Part shown: positions 8,774 through 17,298 of the stretch, piece after piece | How the letters are laid out: the number at the start of each line of letters is the position of its first letter | How positions within the stretch are numbered: the first letter of the stretch is position 1 | NCBI GenBank assembly: GCA_036500345.1 | Contig: DASYCE010000007.1 | Location: 1 to 64,000 of the forward strand | Length of the DNA: 64,000 nt | DNA from: Gemmatimonadales bacterium | GTDB lineage: Bacteria; Gemmatimonadota; Gemmatimonadetes; Gemmatimonadales; GWC2-71-9 | Reading direction: 5' to 3' | The notes under the pieces: generated by a model | The model's input: the letters and a program-made list of their open reading frames with translations, nothing else | Told to the model about the DNA's origin: nothing | Databases searched by the model: none | Made by a program: the position numbers and the translations under genes

Positions 8774-9885
8774 GCGAACGCCTTCGCTGCGGCGGCCGAC
8801 GCTGTCGATCCCACCGCCAGTGGCCAGATCACGGTAAAAATCGCGCCATGGCCGGTCCCGGCACTGCTCGCCGTCACGGCACCATGATCGAGATCGACGC
8901 ACCGCCGCACCAGATAGAGACCAAGGCCGGTACCACCCATCCGCGCCGGCTCGCTCCCTTCGACTCGATAGAACTTCGTGAAGAGCCGCGGCGCCGCGGC
9001 GGATGGAAATCCGATCCCGTTGTCACGCACCTGAAGCTCGACCTGTCCCTTCGACACGGTGCCGTGGATCTCGACATCTCCGCCCGGCGTTGCCGCGCGA
9101 ATCGCGTTGTGGAGCAAATTCCGGAGCACGGTCTGCACCCGGTCCTCGTCCGCAAGCGCCACGAGCGCTACCGGTACGTTTGTGGTAACAGTCACCGCGG
9201 CGTCATTCGCGACCTCGCTCAGCTCATCCACCACGGAGCTCACCGCCGCCGCCAGCGCGACCGGTCCGCGATGCTCGACGGCATCCCCGGCGTCGAGACG
9301 CGTCACCTCGAGGACGTTGGCGTCCATCCGTTCGAGTCGATTCAGGTCCGCCAGCATCCGGCGAATGAGCTCGGCGCGCCGCTCCGGTGGCGGATCGCGG
9401 AGCGCCAGCGTTTCGGCCGAAAGCTTGAGCGACGCGAGCGGACTCTTCAGTTCGTGGGACACTGCGTCGAGGAAATGTTCCTGCCGCGCTCGCAGCCTTG
9501 CCTCGTTGCGCAAGGCGCGATAGACCACCGCCATCGCGGCGAGGAGGACCGCCAGGAAGAATCCTCCTTCCCAGGCATACCGGTTCAGTCGGTGAAAGCG
9601 CTGCGCGTCGAGCGCGGCCAGCGTTTCCGGCCTGATCGAAACCATGGAGTCGGGGCCAAGGGTCAGGTCGGGATAGGTGGCAGCGATCGTTCCCCAGTTT
9701 GCGCCGGCGCGGAGCATCAGCTGAGCCGCCTCGGCGTCGGCGTGGTGTGCTTCGCGCAGGTCGGTTTGCACCACGGCGGTGTACGACACTTCGTCGGCAA
9801 GCCAGTACGCCAACTGCGCAGTGCAGATGCCGAGGAGGACGAGGAATCCGACCTGCAACGAGCGCGTCAGCCGCCAGCCGTTCAC
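8770..9885 (-). CDS. Membrane sensor histidine kinase inside the heme operon
   Basis: 371 residues from GTG 9885, which overlaps the hemL stop as GTGA. Two membrane helices (about 10-29 and 108-126) enclose an extracytoplasmic segment of about 80 residues without cysteines. That segment includes ADAEAAQLMLRAGANW. There is almost no linker or HAMP after the second helix: HisKA follows directly with His144 in FLDAVSHELKSPLASLK. The ATPase has N-box NLLHNAIRAA, DNGIGF and GGTGLGLYLVRR. It would phosphorylate the adjacent regulator. The sensing domain is not one I recognise; its position between hemL and hemE suggests a signal linked to heme, redox or envelope state, which is inference. Confidence 0.92.
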   Translation of the reverse strand: MNGWRLTRSLQVGFLVLLGICTAQLAYWLADEVSYTAVVQTDLREAHHADAEAAQLMLRAGANWGTIAATYPDLTLGPDSMVSIRPETLAALDAQRFHRLNRYAWEGGFFLAVLLAAMAVVYRALRNEARLRARQEHFLDAVSHELKSPLASLKLSAETLALRDPPPERRAELIRRMLADLNRLERMDANVLEVTRLDAGDAVEHRGPVALAAAVSSVVDELSEVANDAAVTVTTNVPVALVALADEDRVQTVLRNLLHNAIRAATPGGDVEIHGTVSKGQVELQVRDNGIGFPSAAAPRLFTKFYRVEGSEPARMGGTGLGLYLVRRCVDLDHGAVTASSAGTGHGAIFTVIWPLAVGSTASAAAAKAFA

Positions 9886-11192
9886 GAGGCGAGCGCCTCG
9901 GTGGGGACCGCGCGCGCAGCGACGATGAGTGCGTCGCGAAGCCGTTCGAGGTGCCGCCGTTCGTGGGCCAGCGAAAGGAAGCCGACTTCGAACGCCGACG
10001 GGGCCATCGCGATCCCCTGATCGAGCAGCGAATGAAAGAGCGCGCGATAGCGCGTCGCGGCGGCCGGATCGATTGCGGCCGCGCTCCGTGGCGGATCGCC
10101 CGCCTGCAGCGAGAGCCAGAACAGCGAACCAAGGTGCACCAGCGTCGCCGGCGATTCCCAATCGGAGATCACCGGCTCCAGTAGCGAGGCGAGCGTCGCA
10201 CCGAGTTGTTCGAGCCGCGGCCACGCGTCGCCGTGTTCGAGCACTTTGAGCGTGGCAAGACCGGCGCTCATTGCCAGTGCGTTGCCGGAGAGAGTGCCAG
10301 CCTGATAGACCGCACCATCGGGAGCGAGGTGCTGCATCAGCCGTCGCGGGCCGGCAAAAGCGCCCACCGGCAGCCCGCCGCCGATGATCTTTCCGAACGT
10401 GACGAGATCGGGGACGATCCCGTAATACTCCGCAGCCCCGCCCCGGGCCACGCGGAATCCCGAGATCACTTCATCGAAGATCAGCACGATCCCGGCGCGC
10501 CCGGTTTCGCGCCGAAGGGTCGCGAGAAATTCGGGGCGCTGCAGCAGCAGGCCGTTGTTCGCAGGGACCGGCTCGATGATCACCGCGGCGATCTTGTCGC
10601 CGTCGCGACGGAGCACTTCGGTGAGTTGCGTTTCGTCGTCGAGCGGGAGGACGATCGTCTCCGCCGCAAAGGCCGCCGGCACCCCCGCCGACGACGGACG
10701 GCCAAAGGTCACCAGCCCGGAGCCCGCAGCAACGAGTAGATGATCGGCATGCCCGTGATAGCAGCCGGCGAATTTCACGATCTTGTCCCGATGCGTCGCC
10801 CCGCGCGCGAGACGAATTGCGCTCATCACCGCTTCAGTGCCGGACGAGACAAAGCGTACCTGCTCAATCCCGGGATACGCGGCGACGATCCGCTCGGCGA
10901 GTTCGATTTCGCGTTCACCGGGGGCGCCGAAGGTCGTGCCGCGGGACGCGGCGTCGGTGATCGCCGCGACGACGTCCGGATGTGCGTGGCCCAGGATGAG
11001 TGGTCCCCACGATCCGACGAAATCGACGTACCGATTGCCGTCGACGTCGACAACCTCGGCGCCCGCCCCGCTCCGGATCACCGGCGGCGTCCCGCCTACG
11101 GCACGGAACGCCCGCACCGGCGAGCTCACGCCGCCGGGCATCACGTGCTCGGCACGCGCCATCCACTCCTCGGATTCCCGGCCGGCGCTCAC
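9882..11192 (-). CDS. hemL: Glutamate-1-semialdehyde 2,1-aminomutase
   Basis: 436 residues, a class III PLP aminotransferase-fold enzyme that turns glutamate-1-semialdehyde into 5-aminolevulinate. Diagnostic features are the N-terminal MPGGVSSPVRAF, the cofactor region FVSSGTEAVMSAIRLAR, DEVISGFR, and the Schiff-base Lys268 in LVTFGKIIGGGLPVGAF. GTG 11192 overlaps the hemB stop (GTGA), which fixes the start. With HemA it forms the C5 route, so the organism makes ALA from glutamyl-tRNA and not from glycine plus succinyl-CoA. Confidence 0.95.
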   Translation of the reverse strand: MSAGRESEEWMARAEHVMPGGVSSPVRAFRAVGGTPPVIRSGAGAEVVDVDGNRYVDFVGSWGPLILGHAHPDVVAAITDAASRGTTFGAPGEREIELAERIVAAYPGIEQVRFVSSGTEAVMSAIRLARGATHRDKIVKFAGCYHGHADHLLVAAGSGLVTFGRPSSAGVPAAFAAETIVLPLDDETQLTEVLRRDGDKIAAVIIEPVPANNGLLLQRPEFLATLRRETGRAGIVLIFDEVISGFRVARGGAAEYYGIVPDLVTFGKIIGGGLPVGAFAGPRRLMQHLAPDGAVYQAGTLSGNALAMSAGLATLKVLEHGDAWPRLEQLGATLASLLEPVISDWESPATLVHLGSLFWLSLQAGDPPRSAAAIDPAAATRYRALFHSLLDQGIAMAPSAFEVGFLSLAHERRHLERLRDALIVAARAVPTEALAS

Positions 11193-12187
11193 AACCAGTC
11201 GCCACGCAGGGCGTCGCGTGCGTGATACGTGATCACCATGTCGGCGCCGGCGCGGACCATCGCCTGCAGGTTCTCGCGAACGACCGCCGGCTCGTCGAGC
11301 CATCCCTGCATCGCCGCGGCCTTCACCGCGGAGTATTCGCCCGACACGTTGTAGGCGGCGAGCGGAAGGGTCGTGGCGTCGCGCACCTGACGCACCACAT
11401 CCAGATAGGCGAGCGCCGGCTTCACCATCACCATGTCGGCACCTTCTGCTTCGTCGAGCTGCACTTCACGAATCGCCTCGTCGCGACGGCGCGGATCCAT
11501 CTGATAGGCGCGACGATCGCCGTGCTGCGGCGCCGAATCGGCGGCGTCGCGGAACGGCCCGTAGTACGCTGACGCATACTTGACCGCGTAGGAGAGAATT
11601 CCTGTATCGATGTGACCCGCGATGTCGAGGGCATCGCGAATGGCACCGACTCGTCCGTCCATCATATCCGAGGGCGCGACGATGTCTGCACCAGCAGCGG
11701 CATGCGCGACCGCCATCTCGCTGATCGACTGCAACGATCGATCGTTGTCGACTTCTCCGTTGGCGAGCACACCGCAATGACCGTGATCGGTATAGGCACA
11801 GAGACAGACGTCGGTGATGATCACGAGATCGGATCCCAGCGCACCGCGCAGCGCGCGAATGGCCCGGGGCACCGCACCGTCGGGATTACAGCTGCATGAA
11901 CCGGTGGCATCCTTGCTCCCTTCGGGCGGCGAGCCGAAGAGGAGCACGGTGGCGATGCCGAGCGCGCGATCGCCGGCAACGGCGCGGACGAGGTCGTCCG
12001 TGCCGAGGCGCGACAGCCCGGGCATCGAAGGAATCGGTTCGTCGCCGCGCTCGACCGGCAGCACGAAGTGCGGCATGGTCAACTGCTGTGGCCGTACCCA
12101 GGTGTCGGCGACGAGGTCACGAAGCGCCGCTGTCCGCCGCAGGCGCCGCGGCCGAATCCGCCCCACGCCGCCGGAATCGATGCTCAT
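11189..12187 (-). CDS. hemB: Porphobilinogen synthase (delta-aminolevulinic acid dehydratase)
   Basis: 332 residues. Both active-site lysines are present: Lys203 in SYAVKYASAYYGPFRDA and Lys256 in MVMVKPALAYLD. The DVCLCAYTDHGHCG segment gives Cys128, Cys130 and Cys138, the zinc-binding triad, so this is a zinc-dependent form. It condenses two ALA molecules into porphobilinogen. The ATG at 12187 overlaps the hemD stop by ATGA, and the stop overlaps the hemL start. Confidence 0.95.
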   Translation of the reverse strand: MSIDSGGVGRIRPRRLRRTAALRDLVADTWVRPQQLTMPHFVLPVERGDEPIPSMPGLSRLGTDDLVRAVAGDRALGIATVLLFGSPPEGSKDATGSCSCNPDGAVPRAIRALRGALGSDLVIITDVCLCAYTDHGHCGVLANGEVDNDRSLQSISEMAVAHAAAGADIVAPSDMMDGRVGAIRDALDIAGHIDTGILSYAVKYASAYYGPFRDAADSAPQHGDRRAYQMDPRRRDEAIREVQLDEAEGADMVMVKPALAYLDVVRQVRDATTLPLAAYNVSGEYSAVKAAAMQGWLDEPAVVRENLQAMVRAGADMVITYHARDALRGDWL

Positions 12188-12924
12188 CCGATTGCCTCCA
12201 GAATCCCCTCGAATGTCGGCTCGTTCGCTTCACGCGCAACGGTGAGTCCTGCCGCCACCGCCGCTTGCGACGTCGTCGGACCGATCGTAACGATGCGCGC
12301 ACTGGTCGGCACGTTCGCGACCCGCAGCAGGCCGGTCACCGCTGACGGCGACGCGAGGACGATGACGTCGATCCGATCGGCCGCCAGATCGCGGCGCGGG
12401 GCCGTCGGCGCCGCCGGAATGGTGCGATAGACCACGACATCACGCGCCTCCCAACCGGCCGAGCGAAGGATCGCCGGTGCAGCGTCGGTCGCGATGGCGC
12501 TGGTCGCGATCACGCCACGCGGCCCACGAGCCCCCGCGCGGTGGAGCGCGACGAGTTCCTGCGCCAGACCTGCCGCGGACTGCTGCATCGCCACGAGGTC
12601 AACGCGACCGAGACGCGCCGCCGCCACACGCCCAGTGGCTGGGCCGACGACCCCAACGCGCACTGTGCTCGGAAGCCGCTCCGATCCCAGCAGCTGCGCC
12701 GTCGCTTCCGCGCCGCGCGGGGATGTCAGCAGCAACCAGTCGGTGTGCTGCACAGCGTCGACGAGCGTTGCGCGAGTTGAGTCGTCAGCGATCGACTCGA
12801 AGGAGAGGCACGGGAGAATCACGGTCTCAGCGCCCGCTTCGGCGAAGCGCGACGCCCAGCGCGCCGAGTCGTCAACCGCACGCGTCACCAGGATGCGATG
12901 ACCCTGCAGCGAATGGCGCATCAT
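12184..12924 (-). CDS. hemD: Uroporphyrinogen III synthase
   Basis: 246 residues, a weakly conserved family recognised by its two-lobed pattern: ILVTRAVDDSARWASRFAEA at the N terminus, DWLLLTSPRGAEA, VGVVGPATGRV, then VIVLASPSAVTGLLR and IGPTTSQAAVAAGL. It cyclises hydroxymethylbilane with inversion of ring D. The ATG at 12924 (reading MMRHS) overlaps the hemC stop as ATGA. Placement directly after hemC and before hemB supports the call. Confidence 0.9.
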   Translation of the reverse strand: MMRHSLQGHRILVTRAVDDSARWASRFAEAGAETVILPCLSFESIADDSTRATLVDAVQHTDWLLLTSPRGAEATAQLLGSERLPSTVRVGVVGPATGRVAAARLGRVDLVAMQQSAAGLAQELVALHRAGARGPRGVIATSAIATDAAPAILRSAGWEARDVVVYRTIPAAPTAPRRDLAADRIDVIVLASPSAVTGLLRVANVPTSARIVTIGPTTSQAAVAAGLTVAREANEPTFEGILEAIG

Positions 12925-13904
12925 GACAGGCCCGACGCCGATGCCGCGACTGGAGCCGGGCCCGATGGTGATTCGACGGCGTCGATGCCTGCCGTGGCTC
13001 GCAGCTCGGCCCACGCCGCACGAGCAAGTGCGTCGGGATTGGTGCCGGTCTTCGCTCCGCGCGCAATGGTCCCGTCCTCCAGGCCGAGGGCGACGGTGAG
13101 GCGGAGCTGTCCGTCGACGCCGCTGCACCATGCCCCGAACGGGAGGGTGCATCCGCCCTCGGCGAGGCGGAGTGCTTCGCGCTCCGCACGAAGCGCACGC
13201 GCAGTCGTGACATCGTTGATCCCGCCGGCCGCCGCGATCACGGCGCTCCGATCGGCGCGCACCTGCAGCGCGATCGCACCCTGCGATGGCGCCGGAACGA
13301 ATCGGGTCGGATCGAGCCGCACCACCGTGATCGTGGGCGGCAACTCCAAGCGGTCGCCGTCGGTGAGCCGCTCCAGTCGAGCGATGCCCGCTGCCGCGAG
13401 GACGATGGCATCGTATTTCCCGTCGCAGAGCGACGCGACGCGCGTCGGCACATTGCCGCGCAACGGCAGTGTCACCAGGTCGGGACGTGCGGCGCGCAGC
13501 CACGCCGTCCGCCGTGCCGCGGAAGTTCCCACCCGCACACCGTTGCGCAGCGGAAAGTGCGCCGCGCTGTCGTCGGTCGCGTCGCGGCAAATGAGCAGGA
13601 GATCCGCAGGATCGAGGCGTTCCGGTACCGATGCAATGACCAGGCTCTGCGGGCTCGTCGACGGGATGTCCTTGTACGAATGCACTGCGATGTCGATGTC
13701 GCCGGCGATCAGTGCCGCTTCGATCTCCCGCACGAAGATGCCGAATGCACCGACGTCGGCGAACGGTTCGGTCGCCGCGCGATCACCCAGCGTGCTGATC
13801 ACGGCAACGTCAACGCGATGCCCGGCCGCGGTGAGGCGGCGCGCGACGTCATTCGCCTGCGCGCGCGCAAGTGCCGATCCGCGCGTCCCGATCGTGAGCT
13901 TCAT
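12921..13904 (-). CDS. hemC: Porphobilinogen deaminase (hydroxymethylbilane synthase)
   Basis: 327 residues. The N-terminal IGTRGSALARAQA, the catalytic-loop region HSYKDIPS (usually HSMKD), GTSAARRTAWLRAARPDL and LPLRGNVPTRV are all present. The dipyrromethane cofactor attaches to Cys252 in AEGGCTLPFGAW. It links four porphobilinogens into hydroxymethylbilane. The C terminus past residue 310 is a short Ala/Ser/Pro-rich tail. The start overlaps the hemA stop (ATGA). Confidence 0.95.
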   Translation of the reverse strand: MKLTIGTRGSALARAQANDVARRLTAAGHRVDVAVISTLGDRAATEPFADVGAFGIFVREIEAALIAGDIDIAVHSYKDIPSTSPQSLVIASVPERLDPADLLLICRDATDDSAAHFPLRNGVRVGTSAARRTAWLRAARPDLVTLPLRGNVPTRVASLCDGKYDAIVLAAAGIARLERLTDGDRLELPPTITVVRLDPTRFVPAPSQGAIALQVRADRSAVIAAAGGINDVTTARALRAEREALRLAEGGCTLPFGAWCSGVDGQLRLTVALGLEDGTIARGAKTGTNPDALARAAWAELRATAGIDAVESPSGPAPVAASASGLS

Positions 13905-15247
13905 CCCTCGTCCAATCCCGCAAACGATTCGGCATTCGAGGCGTCGGTCGCCGAACGCAATGCCAGCGCGAGCTCAGGGTCGGCAGTCGCAAAGAACGCT
14001 TCGACGGCGCCCGGGCCGACTTCGAACGCGAGATCGCGAAGCCCCACCGAGGGCACGTGCGCAAACCGGCGGGCGAGTGTCTCCGCCCAGCGCCGGATGG
14101 CGTCACGCTCCGGCTCGCCCAGGCCTGCGAGCTCGCGTTCAAAGAGGCGATCGATCCCTTCGAGCGCCGTGTGCCGGTACCGCAATCGCAGCTGCGCGAT
14201 CAGCGGCCCAACCAGTCGCTCGGCGAGCTGGCGGCGCAGTTCGATCAGCGCTTCGTCGACGATCGCGCGAGCGTCGGCCACTTCGACGAGGAGCCGTTCG
14301 CGATGCGCCGCCGCATCCGCGTTGATCTCGCGCATCCCGATTCTCGGCACGTCGGCCGCCTCGGCATCTTCGGGGGTGATGTTCGGCGGAACTGCGAAGT
14401 CGACGACCAGCGGCGACTCCCCGGAGGGCGACCGCGCGGCGATCCGTTCGAGATCACCGCGATTGAAGAGCGGCAGTCGGGATCCGGTGCAGACGATCAA
14501 TGCTTCGACTGCCGGCGGCTGCGCGCGGAACTCATCGAGCGACATCACCGGCGCATCGCACGAGACGCCAAGCGCCTGCGCCCGTTCAATCGTCCGATTG
14601 ACCACGACCACGGGCACGCCGTCGGCGTGGAGACCGTGCGCGCAGCGCTCGGTCATCGCCGAAATGCCGATCACCGCGACACCGCCAGGAGTACGCGTGA
14701 TGCGGTCGATCACGTGCCGCAATCCGACGTCGGCGAGCGAGACTCGACCGGTCCGCTGGTCGGTCACCGGGCGCACCCGCCTCGCAACCTTGAGCGCCGC
14801 CTCGAAGACGCGATCGAGCCGCGGCGAGAACAACCCCAGAGCGCGCGATTCATCGACCGCCTCGCGCACCTGACCGGCGATTTCGAGTTCGCCGACCTGC
14901 GCGGAATCGAGCCCGGCCGAGAGGAGGAAGATGTGCTCGGCGGCACCCTCCCCCTGCCAGCCGCGGAGCGCGTGTTCCGGCTCGCCCGCGCGGGCCTCGC
15001 GCCCGGCGAGGGCAGCAAAGACGCGCCGCCGCACCGCCCCGATCGGGAGCGTCCCGTCGGTGGCGAAGATGATCTCGACTCGATTGCAGGTGGCGAGGTA
15101 GACGAGCTCCGTGACACCGATCGTCGCGGCGAGCTCCGGCAGGCGGCTCTGGCGTGTCTCTCTGGGGATAGTGAACTCGGCGAGCAGGTCGGGAAGACCT
15201 TGCCGCCAGGAGATTCCCACCACGCCGATCCGATCCATGGCCCCCAT
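13901..15247 (-). CDS. hemA: Glutamyl-tRNA reductase
   Basis: 448 residues, first gene of the hemA-C-D-B-L-HK-RR-E-N-G run. The catalytic Cys54 lies in LVYLATCNRVEII. AGLDSAQVGELEIAGQVREA matches the conserved SGLdSmvlGE region, and a helical dimerisation domain ends the protein. It reduces glutamyl-tRNA to glutamate-1-semialdehyde with NADPH, the committed and usually regulated step. The nucleotide loop is unusual: VAVIGISAMTERCAHGL replaces the common GAGEM(G) pattern. Two starts are possible, ATG 15247 and ATG 15238 (MDRIGVVGIS); the second has GGGGGCC just upstream. The upstream 15248-15350 region holds a direct repeat. Confidence 0.92.
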   Translation of the reverse strand: MGAMDRIGVVGISWRQGLPDLLAEFTIPRETRQSRLPELAATIGVTELVYLATCNRVEIIFATDGTLPIGAVRRRVFAALAGREARAGEPEHALRGWQGEGAAEHIFLLSAGLDSAQVGELEIAGQVREAVDESRALGLFSPRLDRVFEAALKVARRVRPVTDQRTGRVSLADVGLRHVIDRITRTPGGVAVIGISAMTERCAHGLHADGVPVVVVNRTIERAQALGVSCDAPVMSLDEFRAQPPAVEALIVCTGSRLPLFNRGDLERIAARSPSGESPLVVDFAVPPNITPEDAEAADVPRIGMREINADAAAHRERLLVEVADARAIVDEALIELRRQLAERLVGPLIAQLRLRYRHTALEGIDRLFERELAGLGEPERDAIRRWAETLARRFAHVPSVGLRDLAFEVGPGAVEAFFATADPELALALRSATDASNAESFAGLDEG

Positions 15248-15268
15248 CTTACCACGACCGCTGTTTAC

Positions 15269-15288
15269 TGTGTCATGGTTGTGTCATT
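15269..15288 (-). promoter_or_regulatory. Direct repeat upstream of hemA (candidate operator)
   Basis: Read on the minus strand, ATGACACA occurs twice, 11 bases apart (ATGACACAACCATGACACA), ending about 22 bases before the hemA start. Spacing of one helical turn is typical of a response-regulator or activator site. I do not see a convincing -10/-35 pair here, so the assignment is tentative. Confidence 0.35.
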
Positions 15289-15350
15289 GCAAATGCCGCG
15301 GCGGTATCCTGCAGCCACGGTGCCCGGTCGGGAGGCCCGAAGGTGGACGC

Positions 15351-16316
15351 CTAGCGCTGCGCCAGATTGACGAGTCCCTGCACGAAAGCGGGGTGGTCGC
15401 CGACCGCTCCCGCATAGGTAAACGACTCGCCGCCGGCGGCCACAAATGTCTCCCGCGCGCGTATCCCGAGCTCCTCAAGAGTCTCAAGCCCTTCGGTCAC
15501 GAATCCCGGCGCGATCACTGCTAGGTGCTTCACGCCGCGAGCGGGAAGCTCCGCGATCACGTCGGATGTCGCCGGCGTGAGCCACGGTTCCGAGCCGAAC
15601 TTCGACTGGTAGGCGACCGTGGTGCGGTCACGCGGCCAGCCAGCCGCCGCGAGAAAAGCGGTTGTGGTCCGCTCGCAATCGCCGGTGTAGACGTGGCCTT
15701 CGCGGTTGTCGTATCGCACCGGAAGGCCATGATACGATATGACGAGATGGTCAGGCGCGGTCGGCGCGGCCGCGAGTGCTTCGCGCCATCGTTCCACCAA
15801 TGCTGCGATGTAGCCGGGATCGTCGGCAGGAATGGCACGTTCGACGATGCGCGGCCCGACGCCGGCGCGAGCGGCGACCTTCCGTGCGAGCCGAAAGACC
15901 GTCCCGGTCGTTGCGTCGGTGCGCTGCGGAAAGAGCGGGACCACGACGATCTGCCCGCGCGTTTCGTTCGCCATCTGCCGGATCATTGTGTCGATCGACG
16001 GGGCACCGTAGCGGTACGCGCATCGCACCGAGTGGTCCGATGCCTGTGTCGCGGCGCGCGCGGTGATCGCCTCGGTGCCGACGCGGAGTGGCGAACCGGC
16101 GGGCGACCAGATCGATGCGTACTGCTCTGCCACACGCTTCGGTCTGGTGCGGAGGACGATACCGTACAGCGTCGGCAGCCAGATCCACCGCGGCAGGTCG
16201 ACCACTTCGGGGTCGCCGAGGAATTCGGCGAGAAAGGCGCGCACCGACGCCGTCGTCGGCGCCTGGGGAGTGCCGAGGTTGACGAGGAGGAGTGATGGAG
16301 CGTCGGAGGCGGTCAT
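15351..16316 (-). CDS. hemH: Ferrochelatase
   Basis: 321 residues from ATG 16316. SLLLVNLGTPQAP opens the protein, and the iron-site His lies in HLVISYHGLPVRYDNREGHVY. It ends with IAPGFVTEGLETLEELGIRARETF, where the last Glu residues line the metal path. It inserts Fe2+ into protoporphyrin IX. It lies 103 bases upstream of hemA on the same strand, so it may be cotranscribed or driven separately. There is no Shine-Dalgarno before ATG 16316; TACATT lies about 10 bases upstream, so a leaderless transcript is possible. An upstream in-frame ATG (16388) exists, but the extra residues look unlike the family. Confidence 0.93.
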   Translation of the reverse strand: MTASDAPSLLLVNLGTPQAPTTASVRAFLAEFLGDPEVVDLPRWIWLPTLYGIVLRTRPKRVAEQYASIWSPAGSPLRVGTEAITARAATQASDHSVRCAYRYGAPSIDTMIRQMANETRGQIVVVPLFPQRTDATTGTVFRLARKVAARAGVGPRIVERAIPADDPGYIAALVERWREALAAAPTAPDHLVISYHGLPVRYDNREGHVYTGDCERTTTAFLAAAGWPRDRTTVAYQSKFGSEPWLTPATSDVIAELPARGVKHLAVIAPGFVTEGLETLEELGIRARETFVAAGGESFTYAGAVGDHPAFVQGLVNLAQR

Positions 16317-16387
16317 GGGGAAGGACAATGTACCTGCACTCGGCGCCCGCTGGAGTAGACTTTCGGACATGAACCTACGGTCAGTCA

Positions 16388-16735
16388 ATGCGGTGCCCGG
16401 AGCGCGCCCTGCGAAGTACCGAAGCTCTGATCGCTGCCATCAAGGTCGCCGTCGCCGGGACGACGGCGCACACCGTTCACGGGGTGACGTTGCCGACCGG
16501 TGACAGCAGTCGCATTCGCCTCAACGGAGTCGACTCACTCTGCGCCGTCGCCGGACAGACGATCAATCAGCACGACGGAACGCCGCGGTTCACGCAACGC
16601 CTCGTCGAGGTGATCGTCGTCGGAGATCTCCGTGTCGTCACCGACGACGGCTCTGCCAATGGCCCCCGAATCTTCCTGATCGACTCGACGCTCAGGAAGG
16701 TCCTGCAGGTGTCGCCATCCACTCGGCCGCCGTGA
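16388..16735 (+). CDS. Hypothetical 115-residue protein
   Basis: A plus-strand frame lies between two minus-strand genes, divergent from hemH (71-base gap) and overlapping the 3' end of the isochorismatase-like gene by 44 bases. The codons look coding: third positions are mostly C or G, with frequent GTC, ATC, GAC and CTC. The product has no signal peptide and no motif I know. It reads like a small alpha/beta protein with beta-type strands (RLVEVIVVGDLRVV, PRIFLIDSTLRKVLQV). There is no clear ribosome-binding site before ATG 16388. Function unknown. Confidence 0.45.
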   Translation: MRCPERALRSTEALIAAIKVAVAGTTAHTVHGVTLPTGDSSRIRLNGVDSLCAVAGQTINQHDGTPRFTQRLVEVIVVGDLRVVTDDGSANGPRIFLIDSTLRKVLQVSPSTRPP

Positions 16736-17237
16736 TCACCTTCGCCTGGCGCGCAAAGACCTTCTCGAGCAGCACGCGGTGGACTTCAGGATCGGGATCG
16801 GCGCAGAGATCAGAGAGCACCGTCATGGCGTAGTCCTTGTCGGCCGCTTCGCGCAACGTCGAGAGCACGACGCCGCTGGTGGCGATGCCGCAGAGAACCA
16901 GCTGCCGGATATCGTTGGCTCGCAGCAGGACTTCGAGGTCGCTCCCGGCAAACGCGCTGATCCGCTTCTTCACGACGACGACGTCGCCTTCCGCAGGAGT
17001 GAGGGCCGGCTGCACGTTGACGAGGCCGGCGGCGTGCTGCCTGAAATAGTCGCTCGCCTCCGGAGCGCCCGGCCGGAACGAGACCACGACGTGGATGACG
17101 AGGAGGCCGCGGGCGTGGGCGTGATCGACGGCCTTCTGCGCCAGCGGGAGGTAGCTGCTCTTGTCGCCAATCCGGTCGACGATCCCGGGTTGCACATCCA
17201 TGACCAGCAGCGCGGTCTTCGGGGTATTGTTTGTCAT
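16692..17237 (-). CDS. Isochorismatase-like cysteine-hydrolase-fold protein lacking the catalytic Cys
   Basis: 181 residues with the isochorismatase fold: Asp14 in ALLVMDVQPGIVDR, the Lys region VVVVKKRISAFAGSDLE, and LVLCGIATSGVVLSTLREA. In cysteine hydrolases of this family (nicotinamidase, N-carbamoylsarcosine amidase type) the last motif carries Cys as T-x-x-C-V; here that position is Val123. Asp and Lys remain. The product could be a non-cysteine hydrolase of the isochorismatase kind or may have lost activity. The substrate is unknown and the neighbours do not help. The start is ATG 17237. Confidence 0.8.
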   Translation of the reverse strand: MTNNTPKTALLVMDVQPGIVDRIGDKSSYLPLAQKAVDHAHARGLLVIHVVVSFRPGAPEASDYFRQHAAGLVNVQPALTPAEGDVVVVKKRISAFAGSDLEVLLRANDIRQLVLCGIATSGVVLSTLREAADKDYAMTVLSDLCADPDPEVHRVLLEKVFARQAKVITAAEWMATPAGPS

Positions 17238-17298
17238 GCCGACCAGCTAAGCGCGATTGACCCGGCAATGCAAGCGATGGTCACACATTGTGACCTTC

